Shown: positions 42,868 through 51,031 of the stretch, one piece after another | How positions within the stretch are numbered: the stretch's first letter is position 1 | How the letters are laid out: every line of letters starts with the position of its first letter | Assembly: GCA_036651575.1 (NCBI GenBank) | Contig: JAVVXN010000003.1 | Span: 10,733 to 74,732, forward strand | Reading direction: 5' to 3' | Length of the DNA: 64,000 nt | Origin: JAVWGW01 sp036651575 | Lineage (GTDB): Bacteria > Actinomycetota > Coriobacteriia > Coriobacteriales > Eggerthellaceae | Program-made: the position numbers and the translations under genes | Notes under the pieces: generated by a model | The model's database searches: none | What the model was told of the DNA's origin: nothing | The model's input: only the letters and a program-made list of their open reading frames with translations

Positions 42868-44253
42868 ATGCTTGGCGGAAAAAAAGTCGTCATTACCTAC
42901 GGTACCTATGATTTGCTTCATTTTGGGCACATTGCGCTGCTTAAGCGCGCTAAAGCGCTTGGCGATTACCTCATTGTCGGAGTGACTTCCGACGCGTTTG
43001 ATAAGACTCGCGGCAAGCTCAACGTGTCGCAGCCGCTCGCTGAGCGGTTGCGGGCCATTCAGGATACAGGAATTGTCGACAAGATCGTTGTCGAGGAGTA
43101 TCAGGGTCAAAAGATTGCCGATATTAAAAAATACGGTGTTGATGTTTTTACGGTTGGGTCCGACTGGGAGGGAAAATTCGATTATCTCAATAAGTATTGC
43201 GAAGTCGTCTATCTTGAACGAACCCGGGGTGTTTCAAGTACCGAGTTGCGTACGGATCGGATAAAACCTCTGGCGTTGGGCTGCGTGGGCTCCGATTACC
43301 TTGTGGAGCGATTTTTGCGCGAATCCCAGCATGTGGGAGGAGTCAGCGTCACTCACGGATTTTCACGGGGTTCAGACGAAGATTTTTGCGCACGCAATGG
43401 TCTCGTATCTGCCGCCTCTTTCTCGGAGTTGTGCGCCGTGGTTGATGCGGTCTATATTTCAGAACCGATTGATCGACGGTATGCGTGTATTGAGACGGCC
43501 CTTGAGGCGGGTTGTCATGTTTTGTGCGAGAGCCCTCTGTTTTTGAGCGAACAGGAAGGCCGAGATCTTTGCAATTTGGCTGCTCGCAATAACCTGGTGC
43601 TCATGGAAGCGGTCAAGACGCTCTACCTTCCCGCTTTTCAGCATCTTAAGCTTTTGCTCGAGAGCGGGGTTATCGGTGAAGTGAAAGATATCGATGCTTC
43701 GTTTAGCCATGTGTTTGAGGGGCTTGATAAAAGGGACCGCTATCAGGGGAGCTTTTATGACATGGCTTCCTATATCACGCTGCCTGCCATTGCGTTTCTG
43801 GGAAGTGAATACGTGCGTGCTGATTTCGCCTGCAGCTACGACGGTCAGTTTTGTACGTGGGCGAAGTGCGCGATGCTCTATGCGTCCGCATCGGCAACCT
43901 TGCGGGTTGGTAGGGGCGTTAAAACCGAAGGGGATCTGGTTATCACCGGGACGGAAGGGTATGTATACGTTCCCGCTCCCTGGTGGAAAACGGAGTATTT
44001 CGAAGTGAGGATGGAAGATCTTCGCAACACGAAAAAGTACTTTTACGGTTACGCCGGTGAAGGACAACGCTATGAGTTGTTCGAATTTGTGCGTCTTATC
44101 AACTCTCAACCCGAAGAGCGTTTGCCCATGCAGAAAGAGGAAGAGGTTTTGGCGGTCGCTCGCCTGGTCGAACAATTCGACGCGGGTGATGTGGCAGTTC
44201 TTGCTGCGGGAGAATATCATTTCGGTGGCGGGGAAAGCGTTGTCGATCGATGA
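42868..44253 (+). CDS. fusion: TagD-type cytidylyltransferase + Gfo/Idh/MocA dehydrogenase-like domain
   Basis: 461 aa. Residues 1-130 are a glycerol-3-phosphate-type cytidylyltransferase: TYGTYDLLHFGHIALL with the HxGH motif at 18-21 and RTRGVSSTEL at 118-127. Residues about 133-461 resemble Gfo/Idh/MocA oxidoreductases (ALEAGCHVLCESP, MEAVKTLYLPAFQ). Two key features differ: the NAD loop is LGCVGSD, and the usual EKP is ESP at 221-223, so the catalytic lysine is missing. It probably makes a CDP-linked small molecule; the second domain may bind a sugar or nucleotide without redox chemistry. ATG 42868 follows TGGAGGG. Confidence 0.82.
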   Translation: MLGGKKVVITYGTYDLLHFGHIALLKRAKALGDYLIVGVTSDAFDKTRGKLNVSQPLAERLRAIQDTGIVDKIVVEEYQGQKIADIKKYGVDVFTVGSDWEGKFDYLNKYCEVVYLERTRGVSSTELRTDRIKPLALGCVGSDYLVERFLRESQHVGGVSVTHGFSRGSDEDFCARNGLVSAASFSELCAVVDAVYISEPIDRRYACIETALEAGCHVLCESPLFLSEQEGRDLCNLAARNNLVLMEAVKTLYLPAFQHLKLLLESGVIGEVKDIDASFSHVFEGLDKRDRYQGSFYDMASYITLPAIAFLGSEYVRADFACSYDGQFCTWAKCAMLYASASATLRVGRGVKTEGDLVITGTEGYVYVPAPWWKTEYFEVRMEDLRNTKKYFYGYAGEGQRYELFEFVRLINSQPEERLPMQKEEEVLAVARLVEQFDAGDVAVLAAGEYHFGGGESVVDR

Positions 44254-45227
44254 ATCCCCTCGTGTCTATTGTTGTGCCTGTCTACAATGTTGAAACGTAT
44301 CTGGATGCCTGTGTTTCCTCTCTGGTTGAGCAGGACCTGAAAGATATTGAAATACTGCTGGTAGACGATGGTTCCACCGATGCCAGTTCTCGTCTGTGCG
44401 ACGCTTGGGCGCAGCGTGACGATCGTATCAAAGTTATCCATAAGGAAAACGGCGGGCTCAGCGACGCCCGCAACGTTGGTGTTACTGCCGCCTGTGCGCC
44501 CTATGTCGGTTTTGTCGACAGCGATGATCGTGTCACCCCGACGATGTATCAAGTGCTCTACGAAAATCTCAAAAGAGAACAGGCCGATATTTCTATATGC
44601 GGTGTTTTTAGCTGCTATGCAGATAAAATAATCGAACCCGAGAGCTGCGATTATTTTACGGTGGATAACGTTGAAGCCATGCGGGAAATTCTTGGCGGAA
44701 AAAGACTTCGAGTGTGGGTGCCGGTAAAGCTTTATCCGACAAACGTGATGAGGGAAACCCCTTTTCCGGTGGGAAGAACCTACGAAGACGCCTTTCGCGT
44801 CGTCGATATCTTTTCCAAGGTCAAAAATGTTGTTGTCGATCTGCGGCCGCAATACTACTACTGGCATCATGAGGGAACGATTTCGTCAGCTGCCTTCAAC
44901 GAGAAGACACTTGATATTATCGATGCGTACGAACATTGCCATGAAGTGGTTATGCGGGATTATCCCGAGTTGGAAACCGAAGCTCGGTTCCGTTGCTTTT
45001 GGTCACGCTTCGAAGTTTTGGATAAAATTCTCGTCTCCGAACAACGGGGAAAAACCGAAGCAGAACGCCATATCGTTACCTATTTGCGTAAGCACTGGTA
45101 TTCCATTTTGAAAAATCCCTATTTTGGTGTTGCGCGAAAACTGGCGTTTTGCGCCCTGCTAATCAATAGGCGCCTGTATGGCGTCCTCGCGCGTTTTCAG
45201 GCGAATCGATATGCTTCCAATGCGTAA
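44250..45227 (+). CDS. family 2 glycosyltransferase
   Basis: 325 aa, GT-A fold: SIVVPVYNVETYLD, VDDGSTDASS, KENGGLSDARN and metal site VDSDDRVTP. The C-terminal half (about 200-325) is helical with an acidic/aromatic YYYWHHEGTISSA segment. It overlaps the previous stop as ATGA and is followed by a GT4 gene. The same GT2-GT4 order is repeated at 48317-50489, and the proteins are clearly paralogous. Confidence 0.9.
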   Translation: MNPLVSIVVPVYNVETYLDACVSSLVEQDLKDIEILLVDDGSTDASSRLCDAWAQRDDRIKVIHKENGGLSDARNVGVTAACAPYVGFVDSDDRVTPTMYQVLYENLKREQADISICGVFSCYADKIIEPESCDYFTVDNVEAMREILGGKRLRVWVPVKLYPTNVMRETPFPVGRTYEDAFRVVDIFSKVKNVVVDLRPQYYYWHHEGTISSAAFNEKTLDIIDAYEHCHEVVMRDYPELETEARFRCFWSRFEVLDKILVSEQRGKTEAERHIVTYLRKHWYSILKNPYFGVARKLAFCALLINRRLYGVLARFQANRYASNA

Positions 45228-45243
45228 AAGAGAGGAGTGTGAC

Positions 45244-46341
45244 GTGAAAAAAAGCATAGCGTTTCTTGTTCCCTCTTTGGGCGACATGGGGGGATCGGTG
45301 CGCGTCGCCACGCAGCTTGCCAACGCGTTGTGTGAGCGCTATGAAACGATGATCATCAGTTGCGCCAAATTTGATCAAGCGGCTTTTTATCTCAAGGAAA
45401 ACATCGAGACGTTTTCTCTCGACGTGCAGGGAAAAAGAGTGCGTGAAAAAGTTCAAGAAGCAAAAGAGCCGCTCACCGCGCTGCTCGTCCATAAAAAACC
45501 TGATATTTTATTCGGTATTGGAACCTATGAAACGCTTATGGCAATTCGGCCAGCCCGATCGACGAAAACAAAACTGGTGTTTTGCGATCACGGTGCTCTC
45601 ATCAACCAGTGGGACGATAAACAGATGCGCGCCATCCGCTTACTCGATGCGCTTTTCTCGTCAAAAACGGTTACGCTGACGCATCGAAGTCTCGAAGATT
45701 ATCGGTCGCGCCTGCACGTTTCCCGCAAGAAGCTGATTTGTATCCCCAATTGGGTTTCCCATGAGTTGCTTGACGCCCGTCGTCCCTATCACGTTGCTGC
45801 AAAGAAGCTTTTATGGGCCGGCAGGCTCGATCGGGAAAAGGGTGTTGATCATCTGGTTGAAATTGCGGCGCGCGTCTTGCCGCGCCATCCCGATTGGACG
45901 TGGGATGTTTTTGGGGAAGTCGTTGCGGGAAATGAATTTGATATTGCTGAAGAAATTGCTCGAAGGGGGATTGCGGATCAAGTGCGGCTCATGGGCAAGG
46001 TCGATAATCTCTACCAGCTTTATTCCGAGTACGCCGTTGTTACTCTGACATCGTATCGCGAAGGTCTTCCTTTGGTGCTGCTTGAGGGAAAGGCCTGCGC
46101 TCTGCCCCTGATTTCATTTGACGTCAATACCGGCCCTTCAGATATCATCGAAGACGGTGTCGACGGATTTTTGGTGCCGTGCTACGACCGGGATGTTTAC
46201 GCCAAAAAGCTTGACGCTCTCATGTCTGATGAGAGCCTTCGCGTTCGTATGTCGCAGGCTTCGCAAAAGGGTATTGCTCGCTTTTGCGAGGATGCTATCT
46301 ACGTGCAATGGGAAAATCTTATTGAGGGGCTGGTGTCGTAA
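45244..46341 (+). CDS. family 4 glycosyltransferase
   Basis: 365 aa, GT-B fold. N-terminal LVPSLGDMGGSVRVATQLA, middle FCDHGAL and C-terminal donor site LLWAGRLDREKGVDHL, SYREGLPLVLLEGKACALPLISFDV. The E-x7-E type motif is here in the form EGLPLVLLEGKA. GTG 45244 follows GAGAGGAG; ATG 45220 in frame is an alternative. It probably adds a sugar to the lipid-linked repeat unit in the cytosol. Confidence 0.9.
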   Translation: MKKSIAFLVPSLGDMGGSVRVATQLANALCERYETMIISCAKFDQAAFYLKENIETFSLDVQGKRVREKVQEAKEPLTALLVHKKPDILFGIGTYETLMAIRPARSTKTKLVFCDHGALINQWDDKQMRAIRLLDALFSSKTVTLTHRSLEDYRSRLHVSRKKLICIPNWVSHELLDARRPYHVAAKKLLWAGRLDREKGVDHLVEIAARVLPRHPDWTWDVFGEVVAGNEFDIAEEIARRGIADQVRLMGKVDNLYQLYSEYAVVTLTSYREGLPLVLLEGKACALPLISFDVNTGPSDIIEDGVDGFLVPCYDRDVYAKKLDALMSDESLRVRMSQASQKGIARFCEDAIYVQWENLIEGLVS

Positions 46342-46389
46342 TATGCTTCTCGTTTCACCGCTACTATCACTGAGCCTGCGGGGTGTCTG

Positions 46390-47919
46390 ATGGCGCGCTT
46401 TGAAAGTTCTATGAAAAACCTGGCGGTTGCCTGGGGAGGTCAGCTCGTGTCCGTTTTGCTGGCTTTTGTGGCACGCGGTGTTTTCGCACAACAGCTCAGT
46501 ATGGAATATATGGGACTGGAGAATTTGTTTTCCAACGTATTGACCATTCTTTCTTTGGCCGATCTTGGGGTGGGCAGTGCGGTTGTTTTTTCGTTATATG
46601 AACCGTTGGCTAAAAACGATACGGAAAAAGTTAAATCTTTAATGCGCTTCTTTAAGCGCGCCTATATTACCATCGGTATTGTCATCGCTGCCATCGGTTT
46701 TGGGCTTACCCCGTTTATCGATCTTCTGATCGCGGATGCTCCCAACATTCCCAACCTCGGTGTTTACTTTCTTTGCTTTGTGCTCAATACGGCTGTTTCC
46801 TACTTCTTCTCCTATAAGGGCTCTTTGATATACGCCGATCAGAAAAATTACATCGTCTCGCTGTTTCAATATTCTTTTCAAATCATTATGTGTATCGCGC
46901 AGATCGCGGTGCTGTTTCTCACTCACAGCTATCTTCTTTTCTTGCTGTGCATGATAGCGTCGACGGTGCTCCAAAATGTCGGTATTGCGCACAAGGCCAA
47001 TATGATGTTTCCTTACTTGAAGGATAAAAACGTAGAGCCACTCGACAAGGGGACTTTGTCGCTGATCGTCAAAAATACGTTTGCGTTGGTTTTGCACAAG
47101 ATCGCCGGCATCGCCAGCGTGCCTGCAAGCAGTTTGATTATCAGTAAATTTGCGGGCATCAACGCAATTGCTATCTACGGCAACTACATGCTGATCATTA
47201 ATTCTTTGTCGCGGATACTCGATAAAACGTTTGACGCGGTAACTGCCAGTGTGGGGAACTTGGGTGCGCAGGAGTCGGGCGAGCGGCAATACGAGGTATT
47301 TAAGATAAGTTTTTTTATCAATGCTTTTTTGTATACCGTCGTTTGTTCGGTTTTGTTTTGCTGCTTCAATCCCCTGGTTTTTCTGTGGCTCGGGCAGGAT
47401 TACCTGTTTCCAACGCTCACGGTTTGTCTTTTGACGATATGGCTCTACGTTAAGGGTATGCGTTCTGCAGAACAATCATTCACCTCGGCATATGGGCTCT
47501 ACTGGTTTTCTTGGTACAAAGCCGTTGTTGAAACTATCAGCTTGCTGGGGCTCTCGCTTGCCCTTGTCCAGGTTGCGGGTATTGACGGCGTTATTCTTTC
47601 CGGCGTCGTGTCTTTGCTGCTGATCGCTACGACTATGGAAGTGTGGGTACTCTACAAGCATGGATTTAAAAGAAGTCCGAAAGACTATTTTATAAAATTG
47701 GGCATCTATTCGCTGTTGACTCTTATCCTGACTTCTTTATCGTATTGTGCGTGCATGCTCATTCCCGGTTCAGGGGTGATTTCATTGCTGCTGAAGGGGG
47801 TTGTTTCTCTGACGATAGCAATGGGGGGATTTTGTCTTGTATTCAGGAAAAGTCACGAGTTTTCCGAGTTTGTAATCTTGCTGCATCGGGCATGTTCCCT
47901 GGTTAAGCGAAAGAAATAG
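46390..47919 (+). CDS. Wzx-type polysaccharide flippase
   Basis: 509 aa with about 14 membrane helices, member of the MOP/polysaccharide transport superfamily. It starts ARFESSMKNLAVAWGGQLVSVLLAFVARGVFAQQL and has LADLGVGSAVVFSLYEPLA, a common early-loop pattern. It would turn the lipid-linked repeat unit to the outer face for Wzy. The C-terminal end is basic (KRKK). A gap of 48 bases separates it from the GT4 gene. Confidence 0.88.
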   Translation: MARFESSMKNLAVAWGGQLVSVLLAFVARGVFAQQLSMEYMGLENLFSNVLTILSLADLGVGSAVVFSLYEPLAKNDTEKVKSLMRFFKRAYITIGIVIAAIGFGLTPFIDLLIADAPNIPNLGVYFLCFVLNTAVSYFFSYKGSLIYADQKNYIVSLFQYSFQIIMCIAQIAVLFLTHSYLLFLLCMIASTVLQNVGIAHKANMMFPYLKDKNVEPLDKGTLSLIVKNTFALVLHKIAGIASVPASSLIISKFAGINAIAIYGNYMLIINSLSRILDKTFDAVTASVGNLGAQESGERQYEVFKISFFINAFLYTVVCSVLFCCFNPLVFLWLGQDYLFPTLTVCLLTIWLYVKGMRSAEQSFTSAYGLYWFSWYKAVVETISLLGLSLALVQVAGIDGVILSGVVSLLLIATTMEVWVLYKHGFKRSPKDYFIKLGIYSLLTLILTSLSYCACMLIPGSGVISLLLKGVVSLTIAMGGFCLVFRKSHEFSEFVILLHRACSLVKRKK

Positions 47920-48316
47920 GACAGGAAGCTTTTGAGTGCGCGGGGATGTTTTGGTTGTAGAGAAATTCAAAATGGTGAAGATAACGTCACCGATCACGAA
48001 AAATAAAAGAAGCGACGTGTTGGTGGTTTCTTGATCGGGTCCCGGTGGGATTGTGGCGTGAAGGGATCTTCTATTCTTGGGTTAGAATATTATGCGCTCG
48101 TGAATCTTGTTTTCTTTTCAGGAATAAAATATGGTTCATGAGGTATGGTAGAATGCAGATATTCGTCTTTTATCAGAGTGTAATACGGCTGTCGATCGTT
48201 CACGTCTGCGATAGTCTGAGAAGTGATAGAGCGAAAGGGTCTTTGAGAAAGTTTTATTTTCTTGAGGAAAAAACTGCTTGTTTTATAGGGAGGAACAAAC
48301 CGAAGGTGATGCTTCC
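47920..48316. other. intergenic region with a promoter candidate
   Basis: About 400 bases between wzx and the second GT2-GT4 pair. An extended -10 box TGGTAGAAT lies at 48146-48154, and an unused GGGAGGA at 48291-48297. The pair downstream may therefore have its own promoter. No gene is visible. Confidence 0.45.
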
Positions 48317-49339
48317 GTGACGGACGTTATTGACAAAATACAGAACGATGCGAAGGGCAGTGAGGAAAATCCTCTCATTTCCGTTGTTGTTCCTGTTTAT
48401 AACGTCGAAAAGTATCTCGATAGGTGCGTGCACTCCATTGTTTCCCAAACATTTAAATCCCTTGAAATTATTCTCGTCGACGATGGCGCACGCGACGAAA
48501 GCGGCATCATGTGCGATACCTGGAAGACAAAAGATGATCGTATCCGGGTCATTCATAAAGAAAATGGCGGTTTGAGTGACGCTCGCAACGCGGGAGTTGC
48601 AATAGCTCGCGCACCGTATGTTGGATTCGTCGATAGTGATGACTATATCGCGCCGACGATGTATGAGGTGCTCTACGAAAGCCTCGTAAAAGAAAACGCC
48701 GACATTGCTCTTTGCGGGGTGCTTGACCAGTACGTCGATAGGTCAGAGGCACCCAGTGCGATTGCTTATTCGGTCATGACACCCGAAGAGGTGTTGTCAG
48801 ACATTTTTCTCAACAAAACCTTGATGGTGGGGGTGCCTCCGCGCTTGTGCTCTCTGGAACTTATGAAAGAAGTTCCCTTTCCGGTTGGAAAAATTCACGA
48901 AGATGCTTTTACGGTCGTTGACGTTTTTTCGCGGGTGCATAAGATCGTCGTCGACACACACCCGCTGTATGTGTATTGTCATAATGAAGGAACCATCACC
49001 TCCGCTTCATACAATCCGGCATCGATGGACAATATTGAAGCATGGGAATACTGTCGCCGTGAAGTGGAGAAGAAATATCCCGCTTTGATCCCGGATGTCA
49101 TGTTCCGGTGTTACTGGGCGCATTTCGATGTCCTTGACGGCATGGTGCTCGCGGGCAAAGACGTTGACCGCGAAAACGAGGAAATGATCATCGATTATTT
49201 CCAGCAACACTACCAAGATATCGTTCATCATCCCGATATAAGCTGGTTGAGAAAAAGCGCTCTCAGGGCTTTGATGATCCATCGCTCTCTGTATCGTCTA
49301 CTCGTTATTCTTCAGCGTAAACGAATACATTTAAACTGA
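48317..49339 (+). CDS. family 2 glycosyltransferase (paralogue of the gene at 44250)
   Basis: 340 aa. SVVVPVYNVEKYLD, VDDGARDESG, KENGGLSDARN and VDSDDYIAP carry the GT2 core. Alignment by eye with the 325-aa protein at 44250 holds throughout, including the HNEGTI segment and the helical C-terminus. GTG 48317 follows GAAGGTGAT. The metal site and core are intact, so it should be active; the sugar is unknown. Confidence 0.9.
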   Translation: MTDVIDKIQNDAKGSEENPLISVVVPVYNVEKYLDRCVHSIVSQTFKSLEIILVDDGARDESGIMCDTWKTKDDRIRVIHKENGGLSDARNAGVAIARAPYVGFVDSDDYIAPTMYEVLYESLVKENADIALCGVLDQYVDRSEAPSAIAYSVMTPEEVLSDIFLNKTLMVGVPPRLCSLELMKEVPFPVGKIHEDAFTVVDVFSRVHKIVVDTHPLYVYCHNEGTITSASYNPASMDNIEAWEYCRREVEKKYPALIPDVMFRCYWAHFDVLDGMVLAGKDVDRENEEMIIDYFQQHYQDIVHHPDISWLRKSALRALMIHRSLYRLLVILQRKRIHLN

Positions 49340-49358
49340 TCGATTGGGGCGAACCGTC

Positions 49359-50489
49359 ATGGATCCGAGATCTGGCTTTACCGCTGATCGTGTTGTACGA
49401 GTAGCTCTGTTTGTCTCTTCTTTGCAGGATATGGGCGGTGCTATCCGTGCTGCCGTACTGCTGTCTAATCGTTTATGCGACGATTTTCACGTTACCCTCA
49501 TTGAGCTTGAACGCCACGATTACCAGGTGTTTTCGCTTGATGAACGGGTTGAGGTTGTTTCTTTGAACGTGAGTGCACCGCGCTTGCGCCAAAGGATCAC
49601 CGAGGCATTTTCGCCGCTTTCCCGCTGTCTTTCCGATCGGCATATCGAGGTACTTTTGGGTGTTGGACTCGATGAAACGGTTGCAGCGATTGGACCCTGC
49701 AAAAAAACCCGAACAAAACTGATCTTTTGCGACCATGGAGCTTTGGTAAATCAAATGGACGACAAGCTGACCACTCTTTTGAGGGCGGTTTGTGCGATCG
49801 GCTGTCAGAAGACGGTAGTTCTCACGCAGCAAACAAAAGAAGATTATCATCGTATCTTTCGGGTGAATTCAAAAAAAATCATCCGTATTCCCAACTGGAT
49901 ACCGCGTGCGTTGCTTGAAAACGCCCGCACCTACGATGTCGCTTCAAAAAAAATTCTCTGGGCTGGTCGTCTCGACAAAGAAAAAGGAATCGACCTCTTA
50001 TTCGAGGTGGCACGACGCGTTTTGACGGAGTTTGACGACTGGACGTGGGATGTGTATGGCGAAGTTGTTCTCAATACGGGAGACTTTAACCTTGAACATG
50101 AAATTGAGCGAGCGGGCCTCCAGGAGCGCTTCCGTCTTTTAGGGCGCGTCGATGACCTCTATGAACGTTATGCTGCGTATGCCATCGGAACACTTACGTC
50201 TTATCGTGAAGGCCTTCCGTTGTTTCTTCTTGAGGGCAAGGCGTGTGGCCTTCCTTTGATTTCTTTTGATGTAAACACGGGGCCGCGAGATATTATTGTC
50301 GATGGTGTCGATGGATTTCTTATTCCGCCCTACGATTGCGATGCGTATGCGCAGAAATTGCGCTTGCTGATGGGGGACTGCGCCTTGCGACAGGAAATGT
50401 CTGAGGCGACCCGTGACGCGGTTGACGTTTTTTCCGAAGATGCCGTCTACGCCCTCTGGTTTGGTTTGATACGAGAAACGGCTCTTTGA
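49359..50489 (+). CDS. family 4 glycosyltransferase (paralogue of the gene at 45244)
   Basis: 376 aa, GT-B fold. SSLQDMGGAIRAAVLL, FCDHGALVNQMDDK, LWAGRLDKEKGIDLL and SYREGLPLFLLEGKACGLPLISFDVN repeat the motifs of the earlier GT4 protein in the same places. ATG 49359 follows GGGGCG. It is the last gene of the polymer cluster. The pair 48317-50489 looks like a diverged copy of 44250-46341. Confidence 0.9.
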   Translation: MDPRSGFTADRVVRVALFVSSLQDMGGAIRAAVLLSNRLCDDFHVTLIELERHDYQVFSLDERVEVVSLNVSAPRLRQRITEAFSPLSRCLSDRHIEVLLGVGLDETVAAIGPCKKTRTKLIFCDHGALVNQMDDKLTTLLRAVCAIGCQKTVVLTQQTKEDYHRIFRVNSKKIIRIPNWIPRALLENARTYDVASKKILWAGRLDKEKGIDLLFEVARRVLTEFDDWTWDVYGEVVLNTGDFNLEHEIERAGLQERFRLLGRVDDLYERYAAYAIGTLTSYREGLPLFLLEGKACGLPLISFDVNTGPRDIIVDGVDGFLIPPYDCDAYAQKLRLLMGDCALRQEMSEATRDAVDVFSEDAVYALWFGLIRETAL

Positions 50490-50774
50490 CGCGGCGGCAT
50501 TGTCTTCGTTTGACGGATCTTAAGGGGAGCGTTTTTCTTGCGCGATTTTTGACCCGCAGGGATTAAGGCTGTGCGTTTGCGCGGCGTCGATGCCGTTGAA
50601 TATGCTGTTTTTGGTCTTTTGAAAAAAGACATGCACAAACTTTAATTCTCGCCAAAATAAAGAGCAAAATCACTACTGATAATCTGTTGTTTATTTTGCT
50701 ACCATGGATCCCAGTAAATGAGATGGGATCCATAAAAAAATGGAGACTAAATCAGGGAAAACCAATCCCGTCTC

Positions 50775-50813
50775 AGGAGAAAGCCCCCGATGGATCATTC
50801 GGGGCTTTCTCCT
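50775..50813 (+). terminator. terminator-like hairpin at the end of the polymer cluster
   Basis: Perfect 13-base arms (50775-50787, 50801-50813) with a GC-rich base near the loop; the right arm is rich in T and is followed by GCGGTCTTTCTTT. Symmetry would let it work in both directions. Confidence 0.55.
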
Positions 50814-50968
50814 GCGGTCTTTCTTTGTGGAAGCCCTCTCCCCCTTACGGAAACGGGCTATAATGATCTTTCACGTGAGTGGCGAACAAGCTATCGTCAC
50901 AATCACGAATTCTGATGGGCGTTTACGGAAAGCCACCAAAGAATACGTCACTACCTCGTTTGAATTTT

Positions 50969-50984
50969 AGAATACCGGTATTCT
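50969..50984. promoter_or_regulatory. 16-base palindrome upstream of polA
   Basis: AGAATACCGGTATTCT is a perfect palindrome 47 bases before the polA start and 105 bases after a TATAAT box. It has the look of an operator; it does not match the common LexA boxes. Confidence 0.5.
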
Positions 50985-51031
50985 GTGCGGTTGTTCCCGC
51001 TGATTTTGCTGTTTGAAAGGGCGTTTGCTTG

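Larger units (their letters stand above)
50490..51031. other. long gap before polA with several inverted repeats
   Basis: About 540 bases. From left: inverted repeat ATGGATCCCA/TGGGATCCAT (50704-50733, 10-base loop) followed by seven A; a terminator-like stem at 50775-50813; a TATAAT at 50859-50864; and a 16-base palindrome at 50969-50984. A short open frame at 50740-50970 runs through these signals and is unlikely to be a gene. Confidence 0.65.

Noticed and set aside
50740..50970. 76-codon open frame before polA
   Set aside because: It crosses a terminator-like stem and a promoter-like box; no ribosome-binding site and no domain.
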